A DNA stretch of 64,000 nt from Mesotaenium endlicherianum (taxonomy: Eukaryota; Streptophyta; Zygnematophyceae; Zygnematales; Mesotaeniaceae): NCBI GenBank assembly GCA_009602735.1, contig WELA01003054.1, positions 484,378 to 548,377 of the forward strand, written 5' to 3'. Positions 54,731 through 64,000 of the stretch are shown piece after piece. A program made the translations under genes and the position numbers. Below the pieces are notes generated by a model, which was not told where the DNA came from, did no database searches, and saw nothing but the letters and a program-made list of their open reading frames with translations. Position 1 is the first letter of the stretch. Each line of letters starts with the position of its first letter.

Positions 54731-55474
54731 TGAAAGGGGCAAAGTGCCCTAGTGGAAGCGTAGTGACTCACGAGGAAAGGAACTAGTTGCCATCATACTA
54801 GAGAGTGCAGCGGCATATCACTAACAAAGCTTAGGAAAATTACTTGACATTTTGAGTAGCAAGAAACTGCTCACAAATGATGTAGGATGAAAGGCCTTGA
54901 CATTACAAACCCGTAGAAATTTACAGAAGTGAAAACTGATAAGAAACAAAGAAGTTATGCCTATTTATAATTTTCTGCCTAAGTGCTCCTCCCTAGGAGG
55001 AAGCTACGGATTTTCCTAAGTGTTCGTCAAATCGTCCCTTCCAGAATATTCGTGAGTAAGCCAGATCAGTCTAATCTGACGTGTCGGGCCGAATTGACGT
55101 CCACATACATGCATCGACATTACTAGAATATTCTATCTTAGACGCGCTAGGCTAAACCGAAACTTCTAGGTAAATCGACCTAGTCGGCACTCCGCGTCAG
55201 CCGAACTTACGTGAAGGTTCGAGTTCATTCTAACGGGCCAGATCGCTCGACGCTGTCGGTCAATCCGACGGTCGCGCTCACCGCGAATTAAGGACAGTCG
55301 TCAACCGACCAGAAAACTAATTAAACTTCGGAAATCCATAACTCTCTCAATACTTGACCAAATTCGATGAACTTTATATCAAAATGACCACAAAAATGCA
55401 CTCTACACTACTATACAATCAAAACATACTTTCATGATACTCAAAAATGCACATCATAAACCTATGACCTTACA
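54731..55474 (-). repeat. Solo gamma LTR in alpha-3 3' LTR
   Basis: This is a 744-bp complete gamma LTR (TGTAAGG...CCTTTCA on the minus strand) flanked by perfect TAAAT (54726-54730, 55475-55479). It gives the reference length for the family. Confidence 0.95.
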
Positions 55475-56143
55475 TAAATAAGTTCAGCCTGCTGAACTCT
55501 AGTTAACAATCAGTCTGCTGGACTTTATACTTAGTACCAGTTTAATGACTTGGGCGGAAGTAGCAGGCTGAGGTCACCTTAAGTCAGCTTGCTGACACAT
55601 TCTTTGACAGCCAGCTGACTTCCGTACTCGGTAGCAGCGAACTGCCTCGATATGCATCTAAGTGTGGTATGCTAGATGAATGGCCAGATGACATCCCTAT
55701 GATGGATGGCGATTCGGGATGATGGGAGATGGCGGTGGATTTGGTTAACCGAGGTCCTACCAACGTGGTTAACTCCCGGGTAGGCGGTGCCATCGCACTG
55801 ACCGTTGAACAGTAAACTCATTCCATGTACATACGCTAGACATTGCTCTCGAGTTCGGCATTCGGAAACGAGGCCAACTCTCTTGTACAGCTTACTGAGA
55901 GAGATCTGAATCCAAGGCAAGAAGCCATTGATACGCACTGTCTTCTAACCTTGCTTATGTATGAGTTCACTGATTTGCATTATTGATGCTAGTTTACTCT
56001 CATTTGACGGACGAGTATTATTCACTGCTAGCGTATTGTCCTTTGCTGTTTAAACAGTTGACGAAAATATCATAAAGATTACTTGCTGATATAAAGATCT
56101 TTATTAATTGTTAATCGCCTATTTGGTAAGACAATTCATTTCA
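55475..56143 (+). repeat. Alpha-3 3' LTR, remainder
   Basis: The LTR resumes with the second TAAAT copy, runs to ATTCATTTCA and is followed by GATGT (56144-56148). The small protein frames in it are LTR sequence, not genes. Confidence 0.93.
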
Positions 56144-56148
56144 GATGT

Positions 56149-56649
56149 GGCCCGTTAGAATGAACTCGAACCTTCACGTAAGTTCGGCTGACGCGGAGTG
56201 TCGACTAGGTCGATTTACCTAGAAGTTTCGGTTTAGCCTAGCGCGTCTAAGATAGAATATTCTAGTAATGTCGATGCATGTATGTGGACGTCAATTCAGC
56301 CTGACACGTCAGATTAGACTGATCTGGCTTACTCACAAATATTCTGGAAGGGACGATTTGACGAACACTTAGGAAAACCCGTAGCTTCCTCCTAGGGAGG
56401 AGCACTTAGGCAGAAAAATATAAATAGGCATAACTTTCTTGTTTCTTATCAGTTTTCACTTCTGTAAATTTCTACGGGTTTGTAATGGCAAGGCCTTTCA
56501 TCCTAGTTCATTTGTGAGCAGTTTCTTGACACCCAAAATGTCAAGTAATTTTCCTAAGCTTTCTTAGCAATATGCCGCTGCACTCTTTAGTATGATTGCA
56601 ACTAGTTCCTTTCCTTGTGAGTCACTACGCTTCTACTCTGCCCCTTTCA
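56149..56649 (+). repeat. Gamma-1 3' LTR, remainder
   Basis: It continues from 40882 and ends CTGCCCCTTTCA. A TATAAATA promoter-like box is at 56419-56426. The total 3' LTR is ~736 bp. Confidence 0.9.
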
Positions 56650-56654
56650 TTCAG

Positions 56655-59600
56655 CATCAGCATAAATACAATCATAAGCGCCCGTCGACAACTTTTTGAA
56701 ACTAAGATATTCGTCAATAATTCGAGATTGTTTTATTCATTTTGACCAATTGGAAATATGAAATCCTATATATATGTGTATATCAAACGTTGTCTCGTGA
56801 GGGTTTTGGAGATAAAAAATCCACAATAAGTCTTCTTTTTGTCCAAGCTCGATTATATGATTGAATCTCGTAGCTTTTTAAATGAATCAATTCAGTCCAT
56901 TTTGTGACTAGCACATTTTCAAGGTGTAACTGGACATGAGCTTCTCATTGCAACATTAGTAAAGTCATTTGGTCAAGACCAAAAGACAAGACCGCTTATT
57001 GGTGTTGCTCAATTAGTGCTTGCTGTTACTACCAATGCGTAAATGACAAACACGTCGAACATTTCTAAACCACCCTTGCGAGATTAATGCGTACTTTGGC
57101 AAATGTGTGACGTCTATTATCAACACATTTGTCGCTTTGTAGGTATGTGATGTAAGAGACACTTTCAACGCGTAAAAATAGTTCCAAAGAGTTCCTGGAT
57201 GGAAGAAGCAACGGCATGGACGAGGCAGTAAAATCAAGTGTGTAGAGGGAGGGCGAAGTCAAAATTAGTTATAAACTCTACCGACATATTTGCGATCAAA
57301 GGAAGGCCAATAGCTGACTACTTCTATAGGCAACCCTTGACCATGGGGTGGTAACTCCCCTTGAAAATTTGGGTGAAATAGCGCCCCAAATTAAAAGATT
57401 AAAAATAGCGATCTGAAATTAAAAATTTCTACAGTGAATTAGCGTCCTTAAATCAAGTAAAAATGTCTCAATAGCGACCTTAAGTCAAACATAAGAAACT
57501 TTTGAGAGGATTCAAAATTTTAGGACCTTGAATTCAAAAATCGGGAAAATGAGCGCTAGTTTTCACCCCATGCCCTTGACAGTTGCTTCTAGCTCCACAC
57601 TCTAAAAGAGCCAAAGCGGTTTTCGGGTCCAGAAATCGTCTTCCCGAATGTGCCACTTCCGCTAAAGATATTCCAAAGAAGGAATTCCAGACTGGAACCA
57701 CTTATGAATTTAGTACTGAAACGTATCGCGGTTAACTTAAGTCCGGGTCCAATTTTAGTAAAGTTTCAGTATTCTTGTGGGGATAAGGCGATTTGATTAT
57801 TTAAAAAGATTCAACTGACCAGAGCATTCACCCAAGATTAAGACGCCTTTCGGATTGAGACTAGACGCGCTTCGGGTGTGCCTACACGCTTGCAAATTCG
57901 CGCTCGCACTTTTGGGGTGTGCGAGGGAGGTGTTATTCATTTCATGATTTTACTTATCAATACCGGTCCAATTAGATGACTCTAACTACTCGCTACCGCG
58001 TGGCACAGTTGCCTATCCGCCACCTCCGCATTGTACTTGACTTTCCAACGAACTTAGCCAACTCGCTCACATTCCGAACAAGTTTCTACCTTCGCCCTCT
58101 TACCTCATTCGTGTGAGGGAGATGCTGTTGAAAGACTGTTGGGCGCGCGCGCATATGCATTCGAAGGAGGTGCCGGTACTCTTGTGAGGTCATTGGCTTT
58201 CAGACTTGGTTTGACATGGGTTAAAAAATAGCACCTCATTGGTGCAACATCTAGGAAATCGACGATTGTTTTGTTCATTGAGTATAAAACTGCCTGGAAA
58301 TATTTTCTTATTGAACCCTTGGTTCATGTGTTTAAGACTTTGGATCTCAAAGGAAATTGTGAATCAGCAATGTAAAGAACTGAAAACGTTTCCTCACGGA
58401 AGACATTTTCAGAACCGTGCTTCAGCAATTTGTGTTTTTAAATAAGGCCAGGAATTTGGTACGAGGAAACACAAATTTCCTGTCGATGTGGGGGGAAGCG
58501 CAGGAAGCCATCTGAAATGTGTGAAAAGTTCGGATTCCGGGCTCAGATGAGCCTCCGGAGCGCTCAGAAATTACTGGAGCCTCGATTTCAGTACAACTAG
58601 CAGTGAACGCCCGGAAAAGTGGGTGTCATTATCCTTTTGTACGGCCACTGGGCTTTTTTAGAGTGCAGGCACCACCAGGCACGACGTGGGCACGACAGTA
58701 GATTCTGAAAGCAGCTGCCTTGGTCGGACGGCAGTCGTTCTCGACGTTCTTGACATGCGGTCATCTATTGGTGGCTTTGTTTGTCCCCATGCGGAATAAT
58801 ACCACGATACCTACATGCTTTCATGTATGATTGTAGTCAGGACGCATCTTGAGTTGTAGGATGGGCGATCCGGACTGAAGAAAATATTTGCTAGATAGAA
58901 ATCTAAAAAAGTCACTCTATTGCTTAAAACTGCTTGATACCTTTTTCCCAAACAATTCACGTGGATGCAGCAATATTGCGCTTTGGCTATGCAGTGTTTT
59001 GCTACGTTACCTCCCTTGTAGCCACACAGGCTCCGGAAATTTGCTGCAGATGTCAATTGCAGTACCGCCTGGTATGACCTGGTACCACCAGAATTGACTT
59101 GTACAGACCAGAAAGTGTGCTCCAAATCACTCCAAAAAGAGCAGGTGCCAGGAGGTAGGCAAGCCTGAGGCAAGCGGTGCCTTATGGCTGCGTGTGCATA
59201 AGCTTGCACCGCTGATCCTCGTCCCATAACCCTGCTAAACGCAGTGGCAGGTAATGGCAGCCCGCAGGTAGTGGCACGTTAGGCACGTTATGGTGCCTTC
59301 GAACAAATTGTGCCAGATCTGGCCGGGATATGGTCATTGATCTTGGGTGTGGAATTGGATGGTCGGGGACAGTCGTGGACCAGGATGGACCAGCATGTAT
59401 CTCAAGTTTCTCCATTGATTGCTTACGTCGTTGCATGCCAAATGCATGTGTGTTGTGCCGGCAAGAAGGCATTCCACGTTTCAAAGTAGCGCTGAGCAGC
59501 GCTAAGCAGTGCTGAGCAGTGCTGAGCGTCAAGTGACATTGCCGACTGCTCCCGACAGGCGCTCTGACCACCCTCGACTCCTGAGTCCTGACCACTCCCG

Positions 59601-60498
59601 AGTCCCGAGCACTCCCGAGGGCCCGACTACCATCGAGGGGTACGGTCCTGGAGAGAAGAGAAGTGTGTGCTTTTGCCATGGGGGCAGTACGACATCAAGC
59701 TCGACTGTCCGAATCAGCTTGATTTGGCCGGAATTGGCCCAGAATCTGCCAGAATCAGCTCTATGTTTGCCAGCTAAAATCCAGCGTGGACATGAATGGC
59801 AGCGAGTACGTGAAAGAAGCACAGAGAGCGCGTGCCGAACTGAGCTAGGCCGGGCTAGGTCCCGTGCTCGGCCATGGTAGGCACTCAAGAACGCTGGTAA
59901 ACACGAGACAGCGATGCATCAACCCAGCAAAGAGTGAGGGTGGGACGCAGTGGTAAGAGCAGGTAAGAGTGTGTCAATGCGCACGAAACCAGGTGGAGAT
60001 GAACTTGGATGAAGAGAACGTGGTTTGATGTATATTGTGGCCGCGCGCCGTTTCGATGCAAAAGAATAGAACACGAGCCACGAAGGTAGCTGTTGTACGT
60101 GGTCGTAGCATTACTATAATCATGTTTTAAGCAACATTTGTCAATGTGTAATCCGCGCGAATGACAGCATACAAGACCACGGTCAAGTGGAACCACGCGT
60201 TATGTATGCACCCAACTTCGTCTCGGGACTGGCCTTCACAACCTTGGCATGTCCGAAGGAGGCATGCACATGTCCGTGGGTTGGGGGGGTAGAGGTTGTT
60301 CGGCAGCTTGAGAACAAACCCATTCAAAGTTGTAAAATGCCCTCACAAATAAATGTCTTTCAAGCAGCGCCAAGAGTAGTAGATGGTTATCATATGATTT
60401 GTTCGTCCACAGCGTATACTGTATAAACGTTACTGGTACAAGTGACCCAAACTTAAGAGGTAGAAGACATTTCCGGGAGGCATTAATAACAGGATACG
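56655..60498. other. Non-repetitive spacer, no gene supported
   Basis: This ~3.8 kb outside the retrotransposon stack has no ORF with recognisable domains or convincing splice structure. It may be host intergenic DNA upstream of the gene at 60499. It holds a short tandem repeat at 59491 (listed) and a run rich in CCCGAG/CCTGA repeats at ~59575-59625. Confidence 0.5.
59491..59528. repeat. 10-bp tandem repeat, about four units
   Basis: Units GCTGAGCAGC, GCTAAGCAGT, GCTGAGCAGT and GCTGAGCG follow each other directly. A small minisatellite in otherwise unremarkable DNA. Confidence 0.85.
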
Positions 60499-61945
60499 AT
60501 GGCTTTTTCACTGCCTTGCTTCGATCAGGGCGCTCGTATATGTTGTAGTGGGCTGTCATCAGGCGGTGGTCCTCTCCGCCAGAAGGATGCTGTTTTGAGG
60601 TGAGCGAGGCATGTGGATATGCTAGTTTTGTGTGTTGAGTATGGTGCAGGTCTCCTGTTCTGGGATGGCTCTGGTTCTGCTAGGTTGTCCTGCCGAACAA
60701 ATGCAGAACATATGGACCACAGCCAAGGGATGATGGAACTAGAAGTTCTCGTTTGTGAGAGGGATAATTAGAGGTCTTAATATTGGGAGTATCGTGGCTG
60801 CAAGGATCACCGTGTTAATTGCGCTGAATTAGACCGGGGTGGTCTAACATACAGTTTGAACGGTGTGTCAAAGAGCCTTGTTTGACATCAATTGTTTGGG
60901 CTTACCATGTTGGTCTTCTATCTAGGCTTAGTATCAAGATCACGTTGTGCACAATGCCCATTCATCTTTGTGTGATGTGGCACGCATCATGGAGGTTATG
61001 AAGTAGCCTTCTAACTTTGCTACCCTTTCTGTGGCCAGGAATCACGGTACACATTCCCTTGCCCTTCCCAAGGGGTTGCAATTTGTTTCATCTGGATTGC
61101 GAAGCGAGAGTAACAGCTCGGCTTCGTCGTCGAATAGTGGTTTCAGCAATCATCAAGAATCAGGAAGGGCATCAATCGCTGTCTCTAGTGCGGCAGCCTC
61201 CTTCTCAACGTCGCTGGACATTTCAAGCGCAGCTGATTCTCCTAGTAGACGACCACTGGAAGCATGGTTCAAAGATGCAATTTACGAGGTAAGCTCCTCT
61301 TGTCTGCATTGGAAAAATGGCGAAGTGTCCTTTTATCTGCCACATGTACCGTGCCACTGTGTCAAGTTCCAATCAGATTATGGTACTCATGGTAGCCTCT
61401 GGTTCTCTCTGTTTGTCAGTTGAACTCATAAGCTATCTCTACATTTACAGTCTCCACTTAATTTGGGCTTAACTTCTGCAGCTTATGTATTTGGGCAGGT
61501 TGTGCGAAACCTACAAGAGGCCCCCTTCTTGCATTTAGTCTTTGACTCAGCTTCAGGGAGCAAGAAGAATGAGCGTCATCAAGTGTCTGAAGAGCTTTTT
61601 ACAAAGCCAGAGACTTGGACATTAGTAAAGAAGTCTGTGCTTCAGTCAGCTCCAGATGGTATCATCTTGGTGCACAAGTTGGATGGTGAGGAAGTTGCTG
61701 AGTGCATCAGGTCCGACTCAGAAGATTATGAGGATTTTGATGCTCGATCTGAGACTGCTGGTTCAAGCACAGATGTCTGGGGCGTGGTTGTCCAAGCCAA
61801 AAGTTCCAGGCGGCACGCCTGTTATATTTTGAAGACAACTAGGGTTGCATCCCTGTCAGGAGCTTGCACTAAGTTCACCTTGACCAGGGCCAGGTGCTTT
61901 GGCCCTACTCTTCATAAGCAGATTGAGAACTCGTGGTTGTTATGA
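60499..61945 (+). CDS. Host gene, three exons, plastid-like conserved protein
   Basis: The proposed exons are 60499-60599, 61039-61288 and 61499-61945, with GT-AG introns of 439 and 210 nt. Phases agree and give 265 residues. The start MAFSLPCFDQG and the following Ser/Arg-rich, acid-poor ~85 residues look like a chloroplast transit peptide. The mature part begins LEAWFKDAIYE/VVRNLQEAPFLHLVFD across intron 2. It continues with DGIILVHKLD, WGVVVQAKSS, ACYILKTTRV and CTKFTLTRARCFGP, ending IENSWLL. This pattern resembles a plant-conserved chloroplast family of unknown function (I think the DUF7804 type, from memory). Exon 1 is inferred from phase and context; exons 2 and 3 are firmer. Nothing points to a transposon origin. 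Confidence 0.75.
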
Positions 61946-63398
61946 TTTACTTGAGTCTCCTTGTCAGCATTTGCAATATTGTAATTACAGTGTACATTGA
62001 GGACAGTCTTAGCTTTACAGGTTAACTGAAGAGATTGGTAAGATTAGATGATAGTTGTCATCAGGTACATGAAGGCCTATAAAAGGCTTGAGTTCAGAGT
62101 GTGGAGCGCATTGCTCCGAAGAATGTTTTGCAATGAGGCAATTTGGCTAGGTTATGTAGAAGCTTTTTTGACAAGGTCCATCTTTTGCGTGGGCCAGCTT
62201 TAGGTTAGGTGATACAGAAGGTTCACAACAATTGCTGTCATAATTACTTGTTATTGTGTAGTGATCTTGGTTGGATTTGGTTGCATTTTGAGTGCAACTT
62301 TGTGTTGAAGATGTTCATCTCTGTCATGCCAAAGTGAAAAGTATGAGTTCTGTCCAGATTTGTGCACATGACGTCCACTAGTTTTTTCACATTGTTTTTG
62401 GAAATACAAAAATATGGTATTTTGTATATCAACAAATGTACAAAACAAAGTTTGATAAGCGACACGCTTATCTCTAGGAACTTCGTGAGCTTGACTTCCG
62501 AGCGAGCAGCAGCCAGCAAAGTTGCTGCGAAGCAGCTGCTACAGCTGTGTATATGAGCACCTCACCACAGTCAAGTTCCTTAAGGCGCAAGCAAAATAGC
62601 AATTAAGTGCACCTTGAACCCACCCAGCCCACCCTGAGCATATCACACAAAGCTGACAGAAGGATCACACTAGCTTCAAAAACTCACTAACAAGACATTC
62701 ATGCGAGTAGCAGCACCTGCCACAGAACTGAATGTTGCAGAGTCACAAGCCCGAAAAAGGCATCGATCAGAGTCTCATACTTATGCGCGACGTACGTCAT
62801 GGTTGATGCACTTAGTTACGTTAGCTTCAGGTAGGCTGATTCCACATTTAACCATGATAACCAGCATATTAGAACTATTAAAACTATATTCTATAGCATT
62901 ACTAGAGTACCATTAGACTACCATTAGATACTACCAGTAGATGATTCCTACCCGTGCCTATGTATTGCCTATTTACTTGCAGTGACAATAATCTTGCCTA
63001 GAGATCGAAGTTTAAGCATTATCAAATTGTGCATGTTTCCAGTTTGTGTTTTGACACTCTAAAAGTTATGCACTCTCAAGTACTTTTACAGAGACATGAT
63101 TCTGTTCTCTGTTGAAAATCAATAACACAGAAACAAATGACCACAAATTCTTCTTTGCAAAGAAAAATTTGCATACAACTCGATTATATCTATCGTGGCA
63201 AAGAGAGCAACAGCTGATACACATAAGGCTTAAATATATGTGTTTTAATCCCGGCAACTGAAACCAATAATACATAATAAATTACCTTCAAGCACAAATT
63301 GTAATACTGGGTCGAAGGCTCCACTATCTAATGAATTAACTGTTTCCCTAACAGACCAGGTCCATTCAACACATCAGTGTCATGCCAGGTCTGCGCTA
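61946..63398. other. 3' UTR and intergenic region, no gene supported
   Basis: This lies between two convergent host genes and probably holds both 3' ends. The small frames here lack motifs or conserved features. Nothing else is recognised. Confidence 0.5.
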
Positions 63399-64000
63399 TC
63401 AGAAAATCTCGATTGTTGAATCTGAAGGTGGCTTCTTCTCAGAGGCAGCTGCATCAGCAGTGGCCATACGGCCCTTGAAGATGTCCCACTCATACTTGCA
63501 TCGGCCTTGGATCTGTTATGAGCCCGTTAGCAAACTGTGAGTTTTCCACATTACCTCAAGAGTTGCCCCAGCATAAGTTCAACAGAGCTATTTTAGAGAA
63601 CTGCAGCAGAACCAGAGAGCCCCAACATAATTTGTGTCGCATCTGACACTTTGATTGATGCAATGGGTTATACAAGCAATTAAGGTAGAGAACCAAGGGG
63701 CGGCAATAACATTCACATCTCTTTGAGATCACTGACAGTAGACGGGACACAGACACAGAGGGGCAGACGAGGGCAGGCAGGAGCGGTAAGACAAAAAGAC
63801 AAAGGAAGGAAAACATACCTCATCCCACACCTGTTTCTCGTTCTCCTCTCCATCCTGCTCGGCAATAACAGAAGCCACCCCTGTTCAGAACTCAAGTTTC
63901 TCCCCCCCACCGCTTCAACAAGGAACGGCAACAGCAGGAAGGAAAGACACATTGATCTCACCCTGCATGCAGACGTGAGCAAATGCAAAGGGGGGGGGGG
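63399..64000 (-). CDS. 3' end of a spliced host gene, product unknown
   Basis: Three minus-strand exons are proposed: 64000-63962 (partial), 63880-63819 and 63512-63399, with introns 63961-63881 (81 nt) and 63818-63513 (306 nt). All sites are GT-AG and phases agree. The encoded end reads ...FAHVCMQG/VASVIAEQDGEENEKQVWDE/IQGRCKYEWDIFKGRM, followed by an Ala/Lys/Pro tail ending STIEIF and TGA at 63399-63401. The last exon's open frame and Cys-Lys-Tyr-Glu-Trp motif look genuinely coding. I do not recognise the family. The first partial exon runs into a G homopolymer at the window edge and is least certain. Confidence 0.6.

Larger units (their letters stand above)
40883..56143 (+). mobile_element. 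Alpha-3 with nested beta-2 and gamma LTR
   Basis: This alpha element is flanked by a perfect GATGT duplication (40878-40882 and 56144-56148). It contains gag, an RT-deleted pol and ORF3. Beta-2 interrupts ORF3 and a gamma LTR interrupts its 3' LTR. Without these insertions it would be about 7.8 kb, roughly 1 kb shorter than alpha-1 because of the RT deletion. Confidence 0.92.

Noticed and set aside
58811-59227. 138-codon minus-strand ORF and neighbouring frames to 60559
   Set aside because: Composition and lack of motifs suggest chance frames in non-coding DNA. No consistent splice structure was found.
63990-64000. G homopolymer as a telomere, gap filler or regulatory quadruplex
   Set aside because: It is a single run at the window edge; without the sequence beyond it nothing can be concluded.

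Overview
The window is eukaryotic DNA, most likely from a streptophyte (a charophyte alga or an early-diverging land plant). The evidence is chromodomain-bearing Ty3/gypsy retrotransposons, short GT-AG introns at the right edge, and a host protein that looks plastid-targeted. I recognise no rRNA, tRNA or CRISPR. Most of the window is a graveyard of retrotransposons. Reliable host genes appear only in the last 3.5 kb.

Three Ty3/gypsy chromovirus families are present; the names are mine. Alpha has ~720-bp LTRs starting TGTAATGA and encodes gag, pol with a chromodomain, and an extra third ORF (ORF3). Beta has 503-bp LTRs starting TGTAGTGA. Gamma has ~740-bp LTRs starting TGTAAGG. All three use the same initiator-Met-type primer site, TGGTATCGGAGC.

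Layout. 1-608: alpha LTR fragment. 2398-4678: decayed PiggyBac transposase gene on the minus strand. 5303-14113: full-length alpha-1 with GTTGC target duplications. 14582-15279: solo alpha LTR. 15755-16380: diverged LTR relative. 16402-16903: solo beta LTR. 17670-56649: one gamma-1 element blown up to 39 kb by nested insertions. Its 5' LTR was hit by another gamma LTR (TSD TCGTG). That LTR was hit by alpha-2 (TSD AGTAG), whose ORF3 was hit by beta-1 (TSD AGCAG). The gamma-1 3' LTR was hit by alpha-3 (TSD GATGT), whose ORF3 was hit by the apparently intact beta-2 (TSD CCTTG) and whose 3' LTR was hit by a gamma LTR (TSD TAAAT).

A single ~12.1-kb inversion (about 27285-39397), joining beta-1 gag to gamma-1 integrase, explains why halves of alpha-2, beta-1 and gamma-1 lie on opposite strands. 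Flipping it back restores all three elements and pairs their target duplications. It also explains a 1434-codon ORF with two RT modules.

Expression signals are unusually readable. Gag and pol overlap in -1 frame at a T TTA AAA heptamer plus a 9-bp hairpin (alpha) and at A AAA AAC plus a 7-bp hairpin (beta). Alpha ORF3 starts one base after a conserved CTAAC...CAG splice-acceptor-like sequence in two divergent versions, so it may be made from a spliced mRNA. ORF3 (about 558 aa: coiled coil, conserved core, acidic and Arg/Ser/Pro-rich tail) matches no family I know and is the best candidate for something undescribed.

At the right edge, a three-exon host gene (60499-61945, +) encodes a 265-aa protein with a transit-peptide-like N terminus. 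The 3' end of a second spliced gene (63399-64000, -) runs off the window. The six single Ns, most flanked by short duplications, look like unmerged contig ends rather than biology.
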